Below, one piece after another: positions 36,503 to 49,900 of a stretch of DNA of 64,000 nt; position 1 is the first letter of the stretch; each line of letters opens with the position of its first letter. The notes under the pieces were generated by a model. It did no database searches, was not told the DNA's origin, and saw nothing but the letters and a program-made list of their open reading frames with translations. The stretch lies in contig JTDE01000699.1 in assembly GCA_014338405.1 (NCBI GenBank), positions 59,255-123,254 on the forward strand, written 5' to 3'. The DNA comes from Paragonimus skrjabini miyazakii. Its lineage: Eukaryota > Platyhelminthes > Trematoda > Plagiorchiida > Troglotrematidae. The position numbers and the translations under genes were made by a program.

Positions 36503-39500
36503 ATCACATACTTAACAGGCTACGTAGAATGTAGGAGGATAACACCAGTTTGTCAGTAGCTCATGGTCTAAAGGCATCTGGTGAGGAGATAATCAGTTTT
36601 CAATTGACTTACCCTTTGAAATTGTCTTGTTTTCAACAATGTACGACTTATTGGTTTACTGTTTAGACGTAACCTTAAATTCTCTGATCTGTGAGCAAGC
36701 TCCTCATTAGTTGTGCCTTTGTCCATCTGATACTACTCGCTACAATTACTAATTATTGCGTACCACTGTTGTATATTTAGAACCTAGGATTGTTTTATTG
36801 GTTTCCTGTTTGATAGTAACTCTGACATAAGGGACACAATTTGCACGATAAATGTTATATTTAATACCCACATCACATGCGAATTTAGGCCCACAATATC
36901 AAGTTAAATGGTTAAAACTTTTGTTCACAACAGAGGACCAAGCCAATTGTTCAAAAGATGCATTTCAGAAACCATAAACCGTATAATGTTTTAAAAACAC
37001 CGCAGAACAGGTTGCTGAGAACGAGTTTGTGACTAACAAAGTTAACTGCATAATATCAAATCTGTATAATAAAGAATAAAGTATAGTTGAGTGTGGTGGA
37101 ACACAAACACTTGATCCATCAGTCATAACTGACGCCAATGTGGTAAACCAAAGTGAAGACTGGCTATTATTGTGTGTCACTGTAGAGGGAACCCAAATTT
37201 TTAATGTATCTTCTTAACTTTACCGCCGAGTTCTTCATCCATAGCAAATGTTTTCAATCAATTTCGTACTATGACAATGAAATAGAAGTTCCAGACAAAC
37301 GTCACCTGCTACATAGATGCCTCAAAAATACCGAACTCCATTGAACTCGTAGAATTTTGTGCACCTCATGGTTACCGATTAGCCAGTTGTACCAAATAAA
37401 CCTTACTGTTGGTAATCGACTTTGTCACAGTTAGCAAAGCACCATAAGCTAGGACGTTAGATAACAAAGCCATGAACCAAATACCTTATTAACAATATCT
37501 CTCAGTTAAGGAAAACTATTCACTGCATCGACCTGCATCAGAAGCGAATGTGAACTGAGAACTTGGACTCAATAATCATAAAGATGTCATTAGAAGAGAT
37601 CCCTCCTAGGGTTCGTTCACATATCCTTGTGAGAACATTCTATGCCCAAATGACTTCCTCTGCTACGCTCTTTTAATGTAGCACTGTATTTGTAGCAGCG
37701 AGATTCTTTTCAGAGTGACCGTGTAGCCTTCAAAAATCCTCTGCAACCCAATTCGACTGAAACTGTAATTGCAGTTTTAAAAGGGAAGTATGAGAAAAAC
37801 CTCTGAAACAGATTTCTTTCTTAGCTACTTTCAACACTGTCTTTGTTGAGAATGCTTGAGCTGGCTAACTTACCGGGAATAGACAATGTATGAGCATTGT
37901 TGGTCTTATCTTATGACAGTGTAAAAATGATATGAAACTTTTTTTGACGGAACAAATGTGGTTGGTACTGAAAACACAATCCAGCATAAACTGTAACCAT
38001 TTGGGTTGTGGTCAGGAACGTTTATCCAAAATAACAGATCAGTGAGTTTTAGAAATGTAAACGCTTTCAGCACAAAAACTAGCGTGTTCGTTTCAAATCT
38101 TTTTAATTGTCGTTCTGTAATGGTGAGTTTTCAGATGTATAAAAAAATTTACAGGCTGGTGGACTTTTCGTCGTTTGAGTATCAGCTTACCTGATTTTTC
38201 ACCTGTGCTGGATTGAATTCAGATACTCGAAGCTTCAGTTTCTGTTGCGTCTTATCAGTAGGATAAATTGGCAACAACAGACAAGTTTACAAGCATTGTT
38301 GGAACAGATACATGAAGGAAGTCGATGTTTGAGTGTGGGATTTTAAACTCACGTCACAGGATGAGCTAACAAGTGATCAATGAGGTTAAACATTTGTAGA
38401 AAGAATTATAATCTTTGCCGAACACAAAAGTAAAGTAACGTAAAACGCACTCTGCAGCAGCATTTTGACCAAACCCATCAGTTACGTTACTTAGATTATG
38501 ATCGATGGTAAATTTTAACACTAACCTAATGGCATAGCTGTGAGAAGCCCACTGCGGACTGTAATCGAGGATAGTTTTACCACGAACTTAGAAACACAGT
38601 CAGCAACAGCTATTCCGCTATTCTGTATGTGATTCGTGACAACATCTTGACCGACTCAACGCATAACTCAACAACCATCACCCAAACGTTACACTCGCCA
38701 CAAAAGTAAACACGTTCGTTAAAAACGCAGGATTTATCATGAAAAAGGTATACAAGAAGCCCGCTTGAACGGAGCATAGTAGTTCTAAAGGTTTTGCGCC
38801 AACGTCATTTAAACAGTAGCCCGCAAACCTGTAGGTATAATATTGCCATGCTCTCCTGTGACGTAGGCTAAAACATGTCGTCAAAGCTGCATAGAATACG
38901 GTCGAATTAGGAATGACCAAGTAAATTTCGCGGCTGTCTTGAAATTCGAAAAAAGACCAAAACAACCCACTCGCAACTTGTAACACTAATAAAAAACTTG
39001 CTTGTACTTATGAAATCAACTGCATTGCCCGGATCGTGAGAACGCTTTAGACACATGTCTCGAAGTACATTCTTGTGTGACTGGTTAAAAGTGAAGCCGG
39101 CGCTGCCCAAACTTCTATCATAACATAGCTTAAAAATCTTGTTATTCACCTTATCCACTTTAAGAAAATCTATTTTTTGTACTTCCCTGTTTGCCGAAAC
39201 CTTCGTGACACACGGTTATCACGTCATTCTTTCTGTACATAACAAGATGATATTTAGCTTATCGCTGCCCTGGTGTTAAGGATTGATATTCATGCGTAGG
39301 TGTTAATCTTCAAAGCTACCACCGCTGTGGTTGTTATTGCCATAATTCTAAGATTTTAGCCATGCTGCTTATATTAATTCACTTCCCTCTCCAACTTTCT
39401 AATAGTGCATAAACCTTGTTTTAAAACTTTCCCAACACTATCTGTATCCGTATTTTCATATTCAACCTGTTTAACGTTTAAACCATTTGGTTCAGAACGA

Positions 39501-40796
39501 CTTATTCAAACGCTGACCAGTCTAGTTACTATCTTGTTTGCTATCCTTTTCACAATCAATGAATCGTTTGTGTTTCATACCTATTTGATTTAATTCATGT
39601 TTATTGATTGCAATCTGTTATCATATCCGATGAGATCAGTCAAAAGGTCTGTGAAAACTACATCTTACGTAATCTTAGGTGAGTGTTCTGACTTCATCTG
39701 GAGACATATACACAAACTGTCAAACAAAATCTTGTCCATAATTTTGACCTTAAAGATTTTCGTAATTACTACCCTTCTTACCATAGTTAACACTTGTACA
39801 GAAATTTGTGAGTGTACATACCATGTAGTGTGTTACATGTTGCTTACCATTCCCTTTTTCTGTTAGAACACTTTATTGTGAAATTTACTTCAGATTGCTA
39901 TGCTACCAGAATAATACAGTATACGTACTGTGCATCCGAGTCCATATGTTAGAATCAAAAAACTGGTGGCTTCGTTAACGCCCTAATCGAACCCGGTGAA
40001 TAAGAGGTGTCCGTATCCGACATTCGCGCACACGAGGAATCATTTTTTATTTGCGGTCTACCATGACAACAAGCATTGTGACTGATGTGTGAATTGTACT
40101 GTTGATTGCTTTTTCTAATAGGCTTAGTTACACCTTAAACACGTACTTCCAAATTTTATTCACACGTTTTGTCTCGCTGCCAGATTTATCGATTCACAAT
40201 TCATCCACACTGAGTTCTTCGACTGCGCTACTCAACAGTCTTGTATTAAAGTAAACGGTTTCAAATCATGAAACAAACTGCAGCTGTTTTTTGTCTTTGC
40301 GTGCAAGCCAAACAACTGGGTGAATGCATTAGCACCTCTTGGTGAATAGCAGCAGTATTATCTAGAAAAACCGTCATATTTTCTGCCACGTAGACTATAA
40401 AAAAACCTGTCCCACTTACAGTTATTTTACTCAATACACAGACTTATTGCATTTGTTTCTCTTTATTGGCACACTATGATGCTTCTTTTCTAAAGGGGCC
40501 GACTGGATAATCTATGGGAATGCGACTGCTGCGATCAATTGTGGGTGATGTTCAGATTGAAATAAACCAAATCCCCGACTACTCATTAATAATCTAGAAT
40601 ATCGCCTAACAGTTTTAATGAGATCGAAGATTTCGACGTGTCTAGGAAGTCCTAATCGCAGGGTTATCGATTGGAGTTAACAGGACAGTTACTGTGTCCT
40701 CATTTCGAGACGATTGGGCAACCTGATCATTACTCACAAGCGAAAGTGGTTGAGCGTTCACATATGATAATTCGGTCGTGCCTAACGTGAGGTCAA

Positions 40797-40851
40797 TGGC
40801 GCAGTGGTAAACACGGTTGCCTCATGAACAACATGTCCGTGGTTCAAGTCC
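40797..40851 (+). promoter_or_regulatory. Internal RNA polymerase III promoter of the SINE
   Basis: A box TGGCGCAGTGG at 40797-40807 and B box GGTTCAAGTCC at 40841-40851, spaced as in tRNA genes. The segment between reads like a decayed tRNA (CACGGTTGCCTCATGAAC), and no clean cloverleaf forms, so this is a tRNA-derived SINE head rather than a tRNA gene. Confidence 0.85.
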
Positions 40852-40869
40852 CGGCAGTGGCGATGATAT

Positions 40870-40914
40870 GCACAACTGACGAGCTCTAATGAGAGCGAAA
40901 CTCGAGTCTAGTGC
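40870..40914 (+). ncRNA. Hammerhead ribozyme motif in the complete SINE
   Basis: Core CTGACGA at 40876-40882, stem II GCTCT/AGAGC (40883-40887 with 40892-40896) with loop AATG, GAAA at 40897-40900, and palindromic stem III ACTCGAGT (40900-40907), with cleavage predicted after C40908 (GTC). Stem I pairs GCACAA (40870-40875) with TAGTGC (40909-40914) with one A-A mismatch. The fully self-complementary stem III leaves no loop, so two RNA copies or a tandem RNA would pair best. The cleavage position sits next to the 5' end of the element, as seen in the insertion's own terminus. Confidence 0.87.
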
Positions 40915-43900
40915 TTCCTTTCGAAAGGGGCCGACTGGATAGTCTATGAGAATGCGACAGCTGCGATCAATTGTGGGTGATGTTCAAATTGAAACTATGA
41001 TGAATTGGTCATAAGATAGGCCATAACGTACAGAGATATCGCCGGTCCACAGGATGCATCATCCACTGCACTAAACAGAAGAAATAATGATAATAAAACA
41101 GTTTGATTTGGAAAACAATTTGTTTGTAACGTGAAAAATAGTGGCGGCCAAGCAGAAAGATAGTTAACTTTTAATCCACAAACCAATCAATCTAGTCGTG
41201 TATGTATTTACTTAATGTTTCTTTCCTGCTATCATTCGTTTATCCTGTCTATTCAACCTCACAGCTCGTCGTCAAATAGACTGAGATTAACGACCGAATA
41301 CTGGATTTGTTATCCACCAAATTGGTCTTCCTTTTCAAACATCTAATCCGCCATTATTCGTAAGAACAGAAAATCAGCTGTGTAGTACTCCAAGTTAAAC
41401 AAGCTTTTAGTATGATGCCCCTAGTCAAGCGCAAAATTAGGCGCTTCACTAGCTTAGTCTAATTACACAGTGATAATCCGTGTGTAACTCAACCGTAGAG
41501 AAGCCCATATTCTGTCGTGACGTGAGTCTATGTGAAGCTCTCAGAATCATTTCCCTGACTAAACTTTACACTCTCGTGCAGTCAAACAACACTTTCTTCT
41601 TGCGTATAGTCCTTTGTAAATAACAAAGAAATGCACTCAACCAGACAATGTTTTTGTCGGAATAACAGCCCATCCTCATTAATGTGGGAACCGAAATCAA
41701 ATGTAATTGCTTTCTGGTCACTTAAAACTTGCTAGTCAAAATTAAACTTATCTAGGGGAACAAGCGCTTGTTTTGAACTAACTTCTTCCGTCAACATTAT
41801 TCAGACTCATAAACAAACAGTGACCTCTACCATTATCGTTGAAAGCTAACAGTGGCACTAAAACCAAACGTTATCAAATGTCCTACAGACGACTTGAGAG
41901 CACACACTGTTTTCAGTTGAACCAATTTTTCAACAGTTTCGACAGCCAGACTATCTCTCGGGTTTTCATATGGTTTCTTTATAGTGTCTAGAACAGTACG
42001 ATACGATTTTGACCAAATATATGAATTGCCGTTAACGCCGTTGAGAGATTTGCTTATTTTAATGTAAGTATAAACGTCTACTTGAAATAATGTAGCCACC
42101 ACACCAGTAAGAAATAAAGTTGAAGCAAATTAGTCACCAGCGAACTGCTTAACAGTTCAAATAACTGTTCTTTGACATTAGCATAAGAAGGAAGCTCTAC
42201 AGGTCGGCAGTACAGTGAAACGCATAAAAATTAAAACCTCTCTCACTAACTAGCGAAGAAGTATTGAGGTGACAGGACAATAGTGGACAGAAAGTAACAG
42301 TTCCCAAGGGTATCTACACGGGCGTTGTAAATAACTGTTAAACAAATGAAGTAAACAAAAATGCACAACAGTGAGAAAAACTCTTTCTGGTTAAAAGAAT
42401 AGACTGATTCAGCACTATGAGCAACTGTGTTTGAGCGAGAATAGAAGAAACATACAGCAGATTAATTTGTAAAATATGAAGGAAAATGCAATACTACTCA
42501 CTACTTGAGATGAAACAACCACAGGGTCCAATTAATCAACAGCTTACCTTCACAACAAGCTTAGGCAAAATAAGGTGATCCTAACGACTGTTCGCTATAG
42601 ACTACGAAAGAAGTAAACTTGGTTTATACGCAACGATGATCTAATAACCGAACACGCAACCAGGTTGATAATCTTGGGTTAAGCATCCTAGTGTCTTTCA
42701 GTACGAGCTAACTTAGATAAGAAGCGATCAGTTGGCCATTTGTGTCAGCGTACGCAATGAGTCTTATCCAAGGCTAGATTATTCAAAAACGCAACTTACA
42801 CGGATTTGGCGTAATTAAACAGTGCTACCGCATGTTAATCCAAAGGCCAATAACTGGTCAAATTATACATTAGGAATTGTATGATGCATTATATATACCA
42901 TGGTGATCTTGCGAACAGCATTCTTGTCATCAACTGAGACAACGTGATATCCGAAGGTCAAAAAGACGGTCGCAAACGCCCATGGCTTAATGCCTGTCAT
43001 TGCATGCGACAGTTTGTTTGAAAACTGAACTTCATTCACTACGATACTGGTTCTTTTTATGAAATGGATGACGCGATGATGATGGAAACTTGAGCAAGAT
43101 TAAAGTAAACATGAACACTTACAAATGTCTGAAAACAAGGATCAAAGAGTTGTTCCAAGTAACATCAAACCTGGTATTCATAAACTAGTACAAATGTACC
43201 ACGTTTAGCTATCGCACATGCTGTTAAACATATATGTAACTTTACCATAGAAATGACCGAGTTAAACCCATCGGTACATGGCGATTGGTCTAGGATTTCA
43301 TTGGAGGCCACATGAACTGATACTTTCCTTGGATCAAGGCTATGGTTCTGCCGTCTAAGTTCAGCTGAACCACTGATCAACTCATCTAGAAAACTAATTA
43401 TTTCATCTTTGTTACTCTTTCCACGTGTGTTAGGTCCGTTTAAACTGTCAAATCGGACCAAATGGACTTTGACAATGTTCGCTTGATTCATAACCTGTTA
43501 TCTTGAACATAGCCAAAATTGTAACCGATTCGTCTGCTATGGTGAAAATTTGCTGTCACGAATGAAACCTTATCAGTAACTCAAATTTTGGACTTCTTAG
43601 AAAGTGTTCCCAGGTTTCCCAGCCGTATAATTACTAAGTTTTTGTTGCCCTGTAAAACATGGTAAATGATAAGAGGGTGCTGTGTTTTAGAACGGGGTAA
43701 GGACGTTATGCTCATTAGGTTAAAGGGACCAAATGCTGTCACTGTATGAGACCCATTGTTGTGGATAAGTTTGTTTATATAGAGATGGCTACAGGGATCA
43801 TTAGATGGACATTTCACAAGTGCGCAATCAAAGTAAAATTGAACCAATCCAAATAAAAGTGGTGTCAGAACGCGACCTCTGTGAAAAAGGAGTTGAATAT

Positions 43901-46900
43901 TGAGGGTTTAATAAGCGTTTTCTTGTCAGTTGGTTACACATTACAGTTAGAATAGTCAGTGTTTCACGAATTTCTTAGACTCGAACACAAGAACAGTTAT
44001 ACAGTCTTGTGGTTAACCAGGGGTTAAAAACCACCTTCTTCACAGGCACTGGAGGTCATATCGGCGAGTGAACAGTGAACCGCATTAATCCATGTCAGTA
44101 GTCTACACCTTCTGACTGACAGCCATAGTAGTCTCTTACCCGAAACGTTCAGTTTTCATGAATTAAGTGAAACCTTTACTAAGTGAGATGACAAGAACTA
44201 GAACTATACGTGATTCGGGATGTCAAACTCATTGAAACGAGCTGTTTGTATTGCGCACGGCCTATTTTCCTCCCTGGGTTTGCAAATTGAGCCCTAGGTG
44301 TTAGTGAATCAGATTACGCTGACACTCATTTTGGTTTCATCGGATTATCTTGGTTCAAATGGGTTTTGATTGGTAATTGAAAATATTCTCAGTATAGAAT
44401 AAAAACAACCCGTCTTTGTTTAAAGTTCCTGCATTCAGATAACCTTGTCAGTCAAACCTCTTTTAAACTGAAAAGTAATTTTAACAGGATGATGCAGCAA
44501 ATGCGGTACCGATGAATTCTAACAGTATTGAACCTCAAGTATATCACTTCCTATCGTAATGGGATGAATGACATGTTTATCTAAGTGCGAAAGCCGCAAA
44601 TGACAGTGAGTAGTTCTCAATTCTTTTTATTCAGGGAATCCATTATGCTTTATATTTGAGGGTTGTGTCGTGTTTTTTTCATTCACACCCTAATCTCACT
44701 GTAGACTGAGGGAACTAAGGAAACAAAATTGCATTGGCACTGATAGATTGGACTGCATTCCCACTGATTAGTGGGGGAAAAGTACGCGTTAAGTGTAGTA
44801 GAAAAGAAGCTTAAAAGTTCAAATTCCATGGCTTACAAAAATAACTTGAAGCGAATCAAAGGTCTGACCAATTCCATTAGACATAACGCAAATTTCGACC
44901 TAGTTATAGTAGTTCGCGTTTGACCTTTGCTCTATTGTCCAAGTGTGTACGATTACAACCATCCTGAGGAACTTTTCTTGAAGTGGCGGAAACACAGATT
45001 TAACAATTTCACCGGAAACATCATATTATAATTCTATTTTATTGATCTCTAGGAATCAGACGTCTTGATGAGAGTACCAGCTAAAAATGAAATAAGAAAG
45101 TAAGCAGACAAGACATTTAGACGAAATGGCCAGCAAAAGATTGAATTATGTTATCAACAAAGTTTGGTTGAAAACCATTAGAGCAACCATCCACACGACA
45201 TCTTTCGTAAAAACTTCACTGGTCAGCTCAGCTTAACCTACTCAAATAGATGCTCTTGGCTTGTACAATTCGTATAGTAACTGCTAAAACCTTCTTCGAT
45301 TATTTGACGGGATAACGCTATGCAATGTACACTGTTGATTTCCATCAGTTCCGTAGTAACTATTTGGCACGGCGAGACGTTCAAAGAGCAGATACACCCC
45401 CTTTAAAGATATTTTACTCTTACATTAAGATAGAAATTTCGCTTTGCAGATGATTAAACTTTGCATCGGAGATTTAATTGCCTTCATCTCGCAGACTGAT
45501 ATCTGATGACATGGAAAAATAAAGTCAAAAAAAGGCTCCAAAGTAATATTTCTCCTCATCATAACGACCTAACAGTAAACATTTGGAAAATTGTTATTGT
45601 GTACCCCCCCAAATGTTTCGAGAGCTAGTTTAATGGATTTCTGGCCATATTTTATTGTTATGCCTTGTTTCTATCGTTTGGCAAAACCCGTATGTTTACT
45701 GCTCATTCCATAATATAGGGTAAAAAAGTTACCAATTATATCGTCAAAGTTGAATAGTGATAGCACTCAGAAACAGTTCTGTGAAACTTCAAATATATCC
45801 GCTAGTCACTTTTTTCAGAGATACAGAAACGAAAGGCTAACTAATGAATAGCCCACTGGATTTAAGCAGTTGCTAAGTTAGCGTACACGTAAAACTAGTC
45901 TTGAGTTCGGTTCCAACAGAATATACACCGTTCAAGGCCATCAGTTATCTTAAACCACCGGTTTTTGGTGGCTTATGTGATTGTTGTTGAGATACGGGGA
46001 AGCATAAATGTATGTATTGTCTTTTATAAACGGCGGATACAGAATGGTTATGCCCCATCTTTGTAGTCCTTTGGTTTAGAAGCTTGGAAACGTTAGAACA
46101 AAAATCTCAACAGACTAGTTATGTCTGAATATCCTTTTCATCACACGTTAGCTGGCATCAAGTTATATGTTTGTTTGAGCAAAGCAGCCTATTTCAGAAA
46201 GTCGGGATAAGTAATCAGCTGATCTGATTGTACAATTGGAATGTCTGTTTATGCTAGGTCAGGCACTATATATACCAACTGAACGTTTACCCGAACCGAG
46301 TACTATTTACTGAGACCACTGACAGTTAGGTATAACATCGGGATGTTCAAGCAGCGACGTATTCAAGAACTAGCAAGATTAACTGCTCTGAGTGAATTTG
46401 GCAGGTGTCGCTCACTCGTTGGGGGATACCATGAATATTCAACCGTTGGCAAGATATGTTATCCGCAAAGGCGGTTTGTTGCTTTCATCGATGTTCTTGA
46501 ATCCAAGTTATTTCTAGTTGTTAAAATTATTCATTTTCGTTTACTTTTTCCATATTTTATTCAACGGTGTTCCTTGTCACTATTACGGTGAGCACCAACT
46601 TGAGACACAGTGCCGTCTACTCAGGCTGATGGCCATGACTAGAGTTAATCATTAGTTGAAGATGGGCATCTGCTCCAGGATGCCTATATGATGGCAGTAA
46701 TCCTAAAACTGGGTCAAAGAATTAAGCATATCCCAGTCCAACGGACTAGTCTTTGGGTATGCAAACACCCGTCATTCGTTTGTTGCAACAGTTTAGCCAT
46801 AAAAGAAACAACTATTAACATAATTGAAAGGTTGCTTACAATTATGTCCCTTGCGGTTAGCTGGTTCAGTGGTGAACACTATCATCTGTTTGATCAACAC

Positions 46901-49900
46901 CTGAGTCCCAGAAGTTTCCTATTATGGTAGTTTGCAACAAAAATGAACAATCTCGGGGGCTACTCAAAACGAACATACATTTTTTGTTAGTGCGATTTCA
47001 GCATAGTTGTGATAGTGACACCGAGTGTTCCATCGTAACCGTCATCAAATCGACCGGGTCTAGTCTGTACTATTCAGAGACAGAGTAACCTCAGGGTGAA
47101 AATTCCAACAGGCGTGTTTAAAAAAAACATAACAAGATCACATTTGTTCAGTTAAGACGTGATGGGCCAGCTTGGTAATATTTGGTAACACCATGTATTC
47201 ATGTCATTCTTCTTGTAGAGCTCTGGGGAATTTCCTTGTTTGCTCGAGGTGGGATGCGTAGAATAGTTTCAAAAATTATAGCCCCAAATGGCACCTAGAT
47301 TATCACAAGAGTTTGTATGATGTAGTCTACTTGTTTGTTTGGTCGCATTTCACGTGCATGTCTGACACGCATCGCGTTATGCACGTAGGCCTGATGAAAT
47401 TCAACAACGGCTAGTCCTTAACTCTTTCTGACAGCCATTTATATAATAACATAAAACAATGTGCATGATTCTCTCAAAAACTACGTGGTTACCGCTTTCA
47501 AGACGATTTTATTTAACGCTTCTTTTTATGTCACTCCATTACTTGGGACTTAGTGCATCGTAGACTTAGTTGTCGAGGCCCCTACAACGTGTACAATTTC
47601 GGCACAAGATTAAGTGGGACTATGAAATTGACTTTGGTTTTGACCGTTGATATAGCTGCACATTATTTGCATATAGCGTGAGAGTGTATTGATACTAACA
47701 TCCCTGTACCATACACTGATAGAGCAGGAATGATCGAATGAAAAACGGCATCATCACAATCCCGTCCACCTGGTCATAAACGTTGAATTTATCACGGAAG
47801 ACCGTAGATCAAAGCAACGTCCGCATATAAGTTTTGTATTCATTGTCCCGAGCTCCGTTCTTGTCATTTGACGTTAACTGAGAGTGATCGTTTTACGTAT
47901 TATCTGTTCAGCTGCGTTAGAAATTGTTTTGCAGATAAGTGCAAAACGCTGTTTAACCACCATTTTTGACTAGTTTTCCAAAATGGTTTTTCTCTTCATA
48001 TTGTCAGCCCATAATTATGGTACGACTGAATCGAACTGTTATCATCACTGTCATTAATATTGTGTGTTTCAGGACGTTTTGGGAACTCCCAGCACGTCCG
48101 ATGACAACGAATTTCGTTGACTTACTTTTCCGTGAATAAGTCGACAGTGATTCCAACGTTTTAACACTAAATATCGTAAATTTGTCCATCGGTTTATTTA
48201 CATCTTAGGTCAAGTGTCATAATATTGTACTTTCGCACGTGGGCTGCTGAGCTACTTCTGAATCAACCCACTCACAGTTCACCATTACCTGATCCTAGGC
48301 TTGAAGGCCAGTTGTAGCGATTTTGTGACCAAGATTACGTTTTTGTTGCACGCCACACAGAAAACCATCTGTCAAATGCGTTCTTGTAACGAAAGAGGGC
48401 CTCCTCGCCTTCGCCTGAGAAGTGAATACACAATGAGCAGTTCTGCCCTAATCGTGCCCAACTGGTAGATTACTGTCATGTGGTATATCCAAGGTAATCT
48501 ACAGGGTGAAGCAGGCCACAGTGGCAAGGCGAGATTTGGCCGCCATAATCTTCCTTGTACCAGACATTTGCGGTGGTGTATGAGATAAAGTAGTTGGCAT
48601 TGTTTAGTCGACGTAATGGCAGTCGAAAAGAACAATCTGATACCTTTACCATATCTGTACTGAAACGATATACATATGCTTTAGAAATGCTCTTCAGTAC
48701 AAGTTATGTTTACAGTGAGTGCACTGATTAACAACGTCCGAAGTAACAGAATCTTCATTTAAACGAGATGTTTTATGTAAGTTTTAGCATGAAAGTGTAA
48801 TAAGCGACGTAGACATCAATTCGTTGACCAGCTTACCAACAAGCCCCCCATTTTATCCTCATTGCTTTGTACTGAAGTACAAAGTCAAGGGTTTTCATTC
48901 CGCACGTGCTGCCCACATCGTTATTTTTTTAAATCTCAAGTTGATTAGTTGAATTCTCCCGTTTGGTAAGATTTAAAATTGTTAAGCTATATTGCACGTT
49001 AACAACGAATTCTGTTTTGCTGTTCCGATACATTCTGGTGGTAATCTTCTTTTCATTTCTAGTTTCCAGTCAACTGCCCTAATATGATTATCAATAGTCT
49101 AGACTTGTGCTTTAGACGCGATTTTCTCAAAAATGTCCTGCACCGTGTACAACAAACGATCGGATAAGCATAGATCTGTCACGATAGGCAGTTATAGTTG
49201 CGACTACATTCTATGTTTACCGTTTGTAGGAAACGTTACTAGTGTTTGTTAAGCTAACAGCTCAGTATAAATCTGGTTAGATTGTTTAACTGGATAGAAT
49301 GACTTGGTAGAAAGACGTTTGCTCGAAACTCGCGGCTGATTTATTTGTCAAATAAAATGGAGGAAACACATATTCCGAAAATGACTTCTCAGCCGCATAT
49401 TGGAAATTATGTAAAGGGGGAGACTGTAAAAAGTATTAGACATCAAAATCTCCCACAAGTCTACAGCGTCAAAATTGCTCAAATTCTAGATTGAAAAATG
49501 TTCTTGTACAGTTTAAAAAATTGTGGACATAAGTATTTCTGTTCTAGATTCTGCAACGGTTCAGTTGAACGATATTAAAATTGTGAATAAAACAGAATAA
49601 ATATGGTAAACATTTAACTGATATACTGATGTATTCCCCATTACCGATGACTAAAGACAGTTCACGTTTCTTCTTTAGGGTTGTAAGCTACTATCAAATG
49701 TTTGTCAAAGAAGTATGCCAGATAAGTGTTTCCTGAATGTCCTACTGTTATAAAATACTATGTGAATTTGATTGAATGCATAACAGCGGCCATTTGTGAT
49801 TGTTAGAAAAGCATTTACGTTTGAGCCAGCAATTGCGAATTACAACCCAAAACTGAGTTGATACCTCTGAATTTGGTGCTGTGGATGTATTATTGCGCAG

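Larger units (their letters stand above)
40473..41002 (+). mobile_element. Complete hammerhead-SINE insertion with 9-bp target-site duplication
   Basis: ACTATGATG occurs at 40473-40481 and 40994-41002 and flanks a 512-bp insert. The insert is a partial tandem of a 432-bp unit: tail (40482-40560), leader (about 40561-40790), tRNA-derived Pol III head (about 40791-40860), hammerhead (40870-40914), and a second tail (to 40993). The two tail copies agree at all but six of about 82 positions with a constant offset of 432. The insert begins five bases downstream of the position equivalent to the predicted ribozyme cut. It has no protein frame, so it must have been mobilised by another element's enzymes. 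A tRNA head plus hammerhead is the design of Schistosoma Sm-alpha SINEs; the terminally repeated layout also recalls retrozymes. Orientation matches the host gene. Confidence 0.88.

Noticed and set aside
43165..43847. Two minus-strand open frames (108 and 88 residues) as a gene
   Set aside because: Different frames, no recognisable domain, and no splice sites linking them convincingly.
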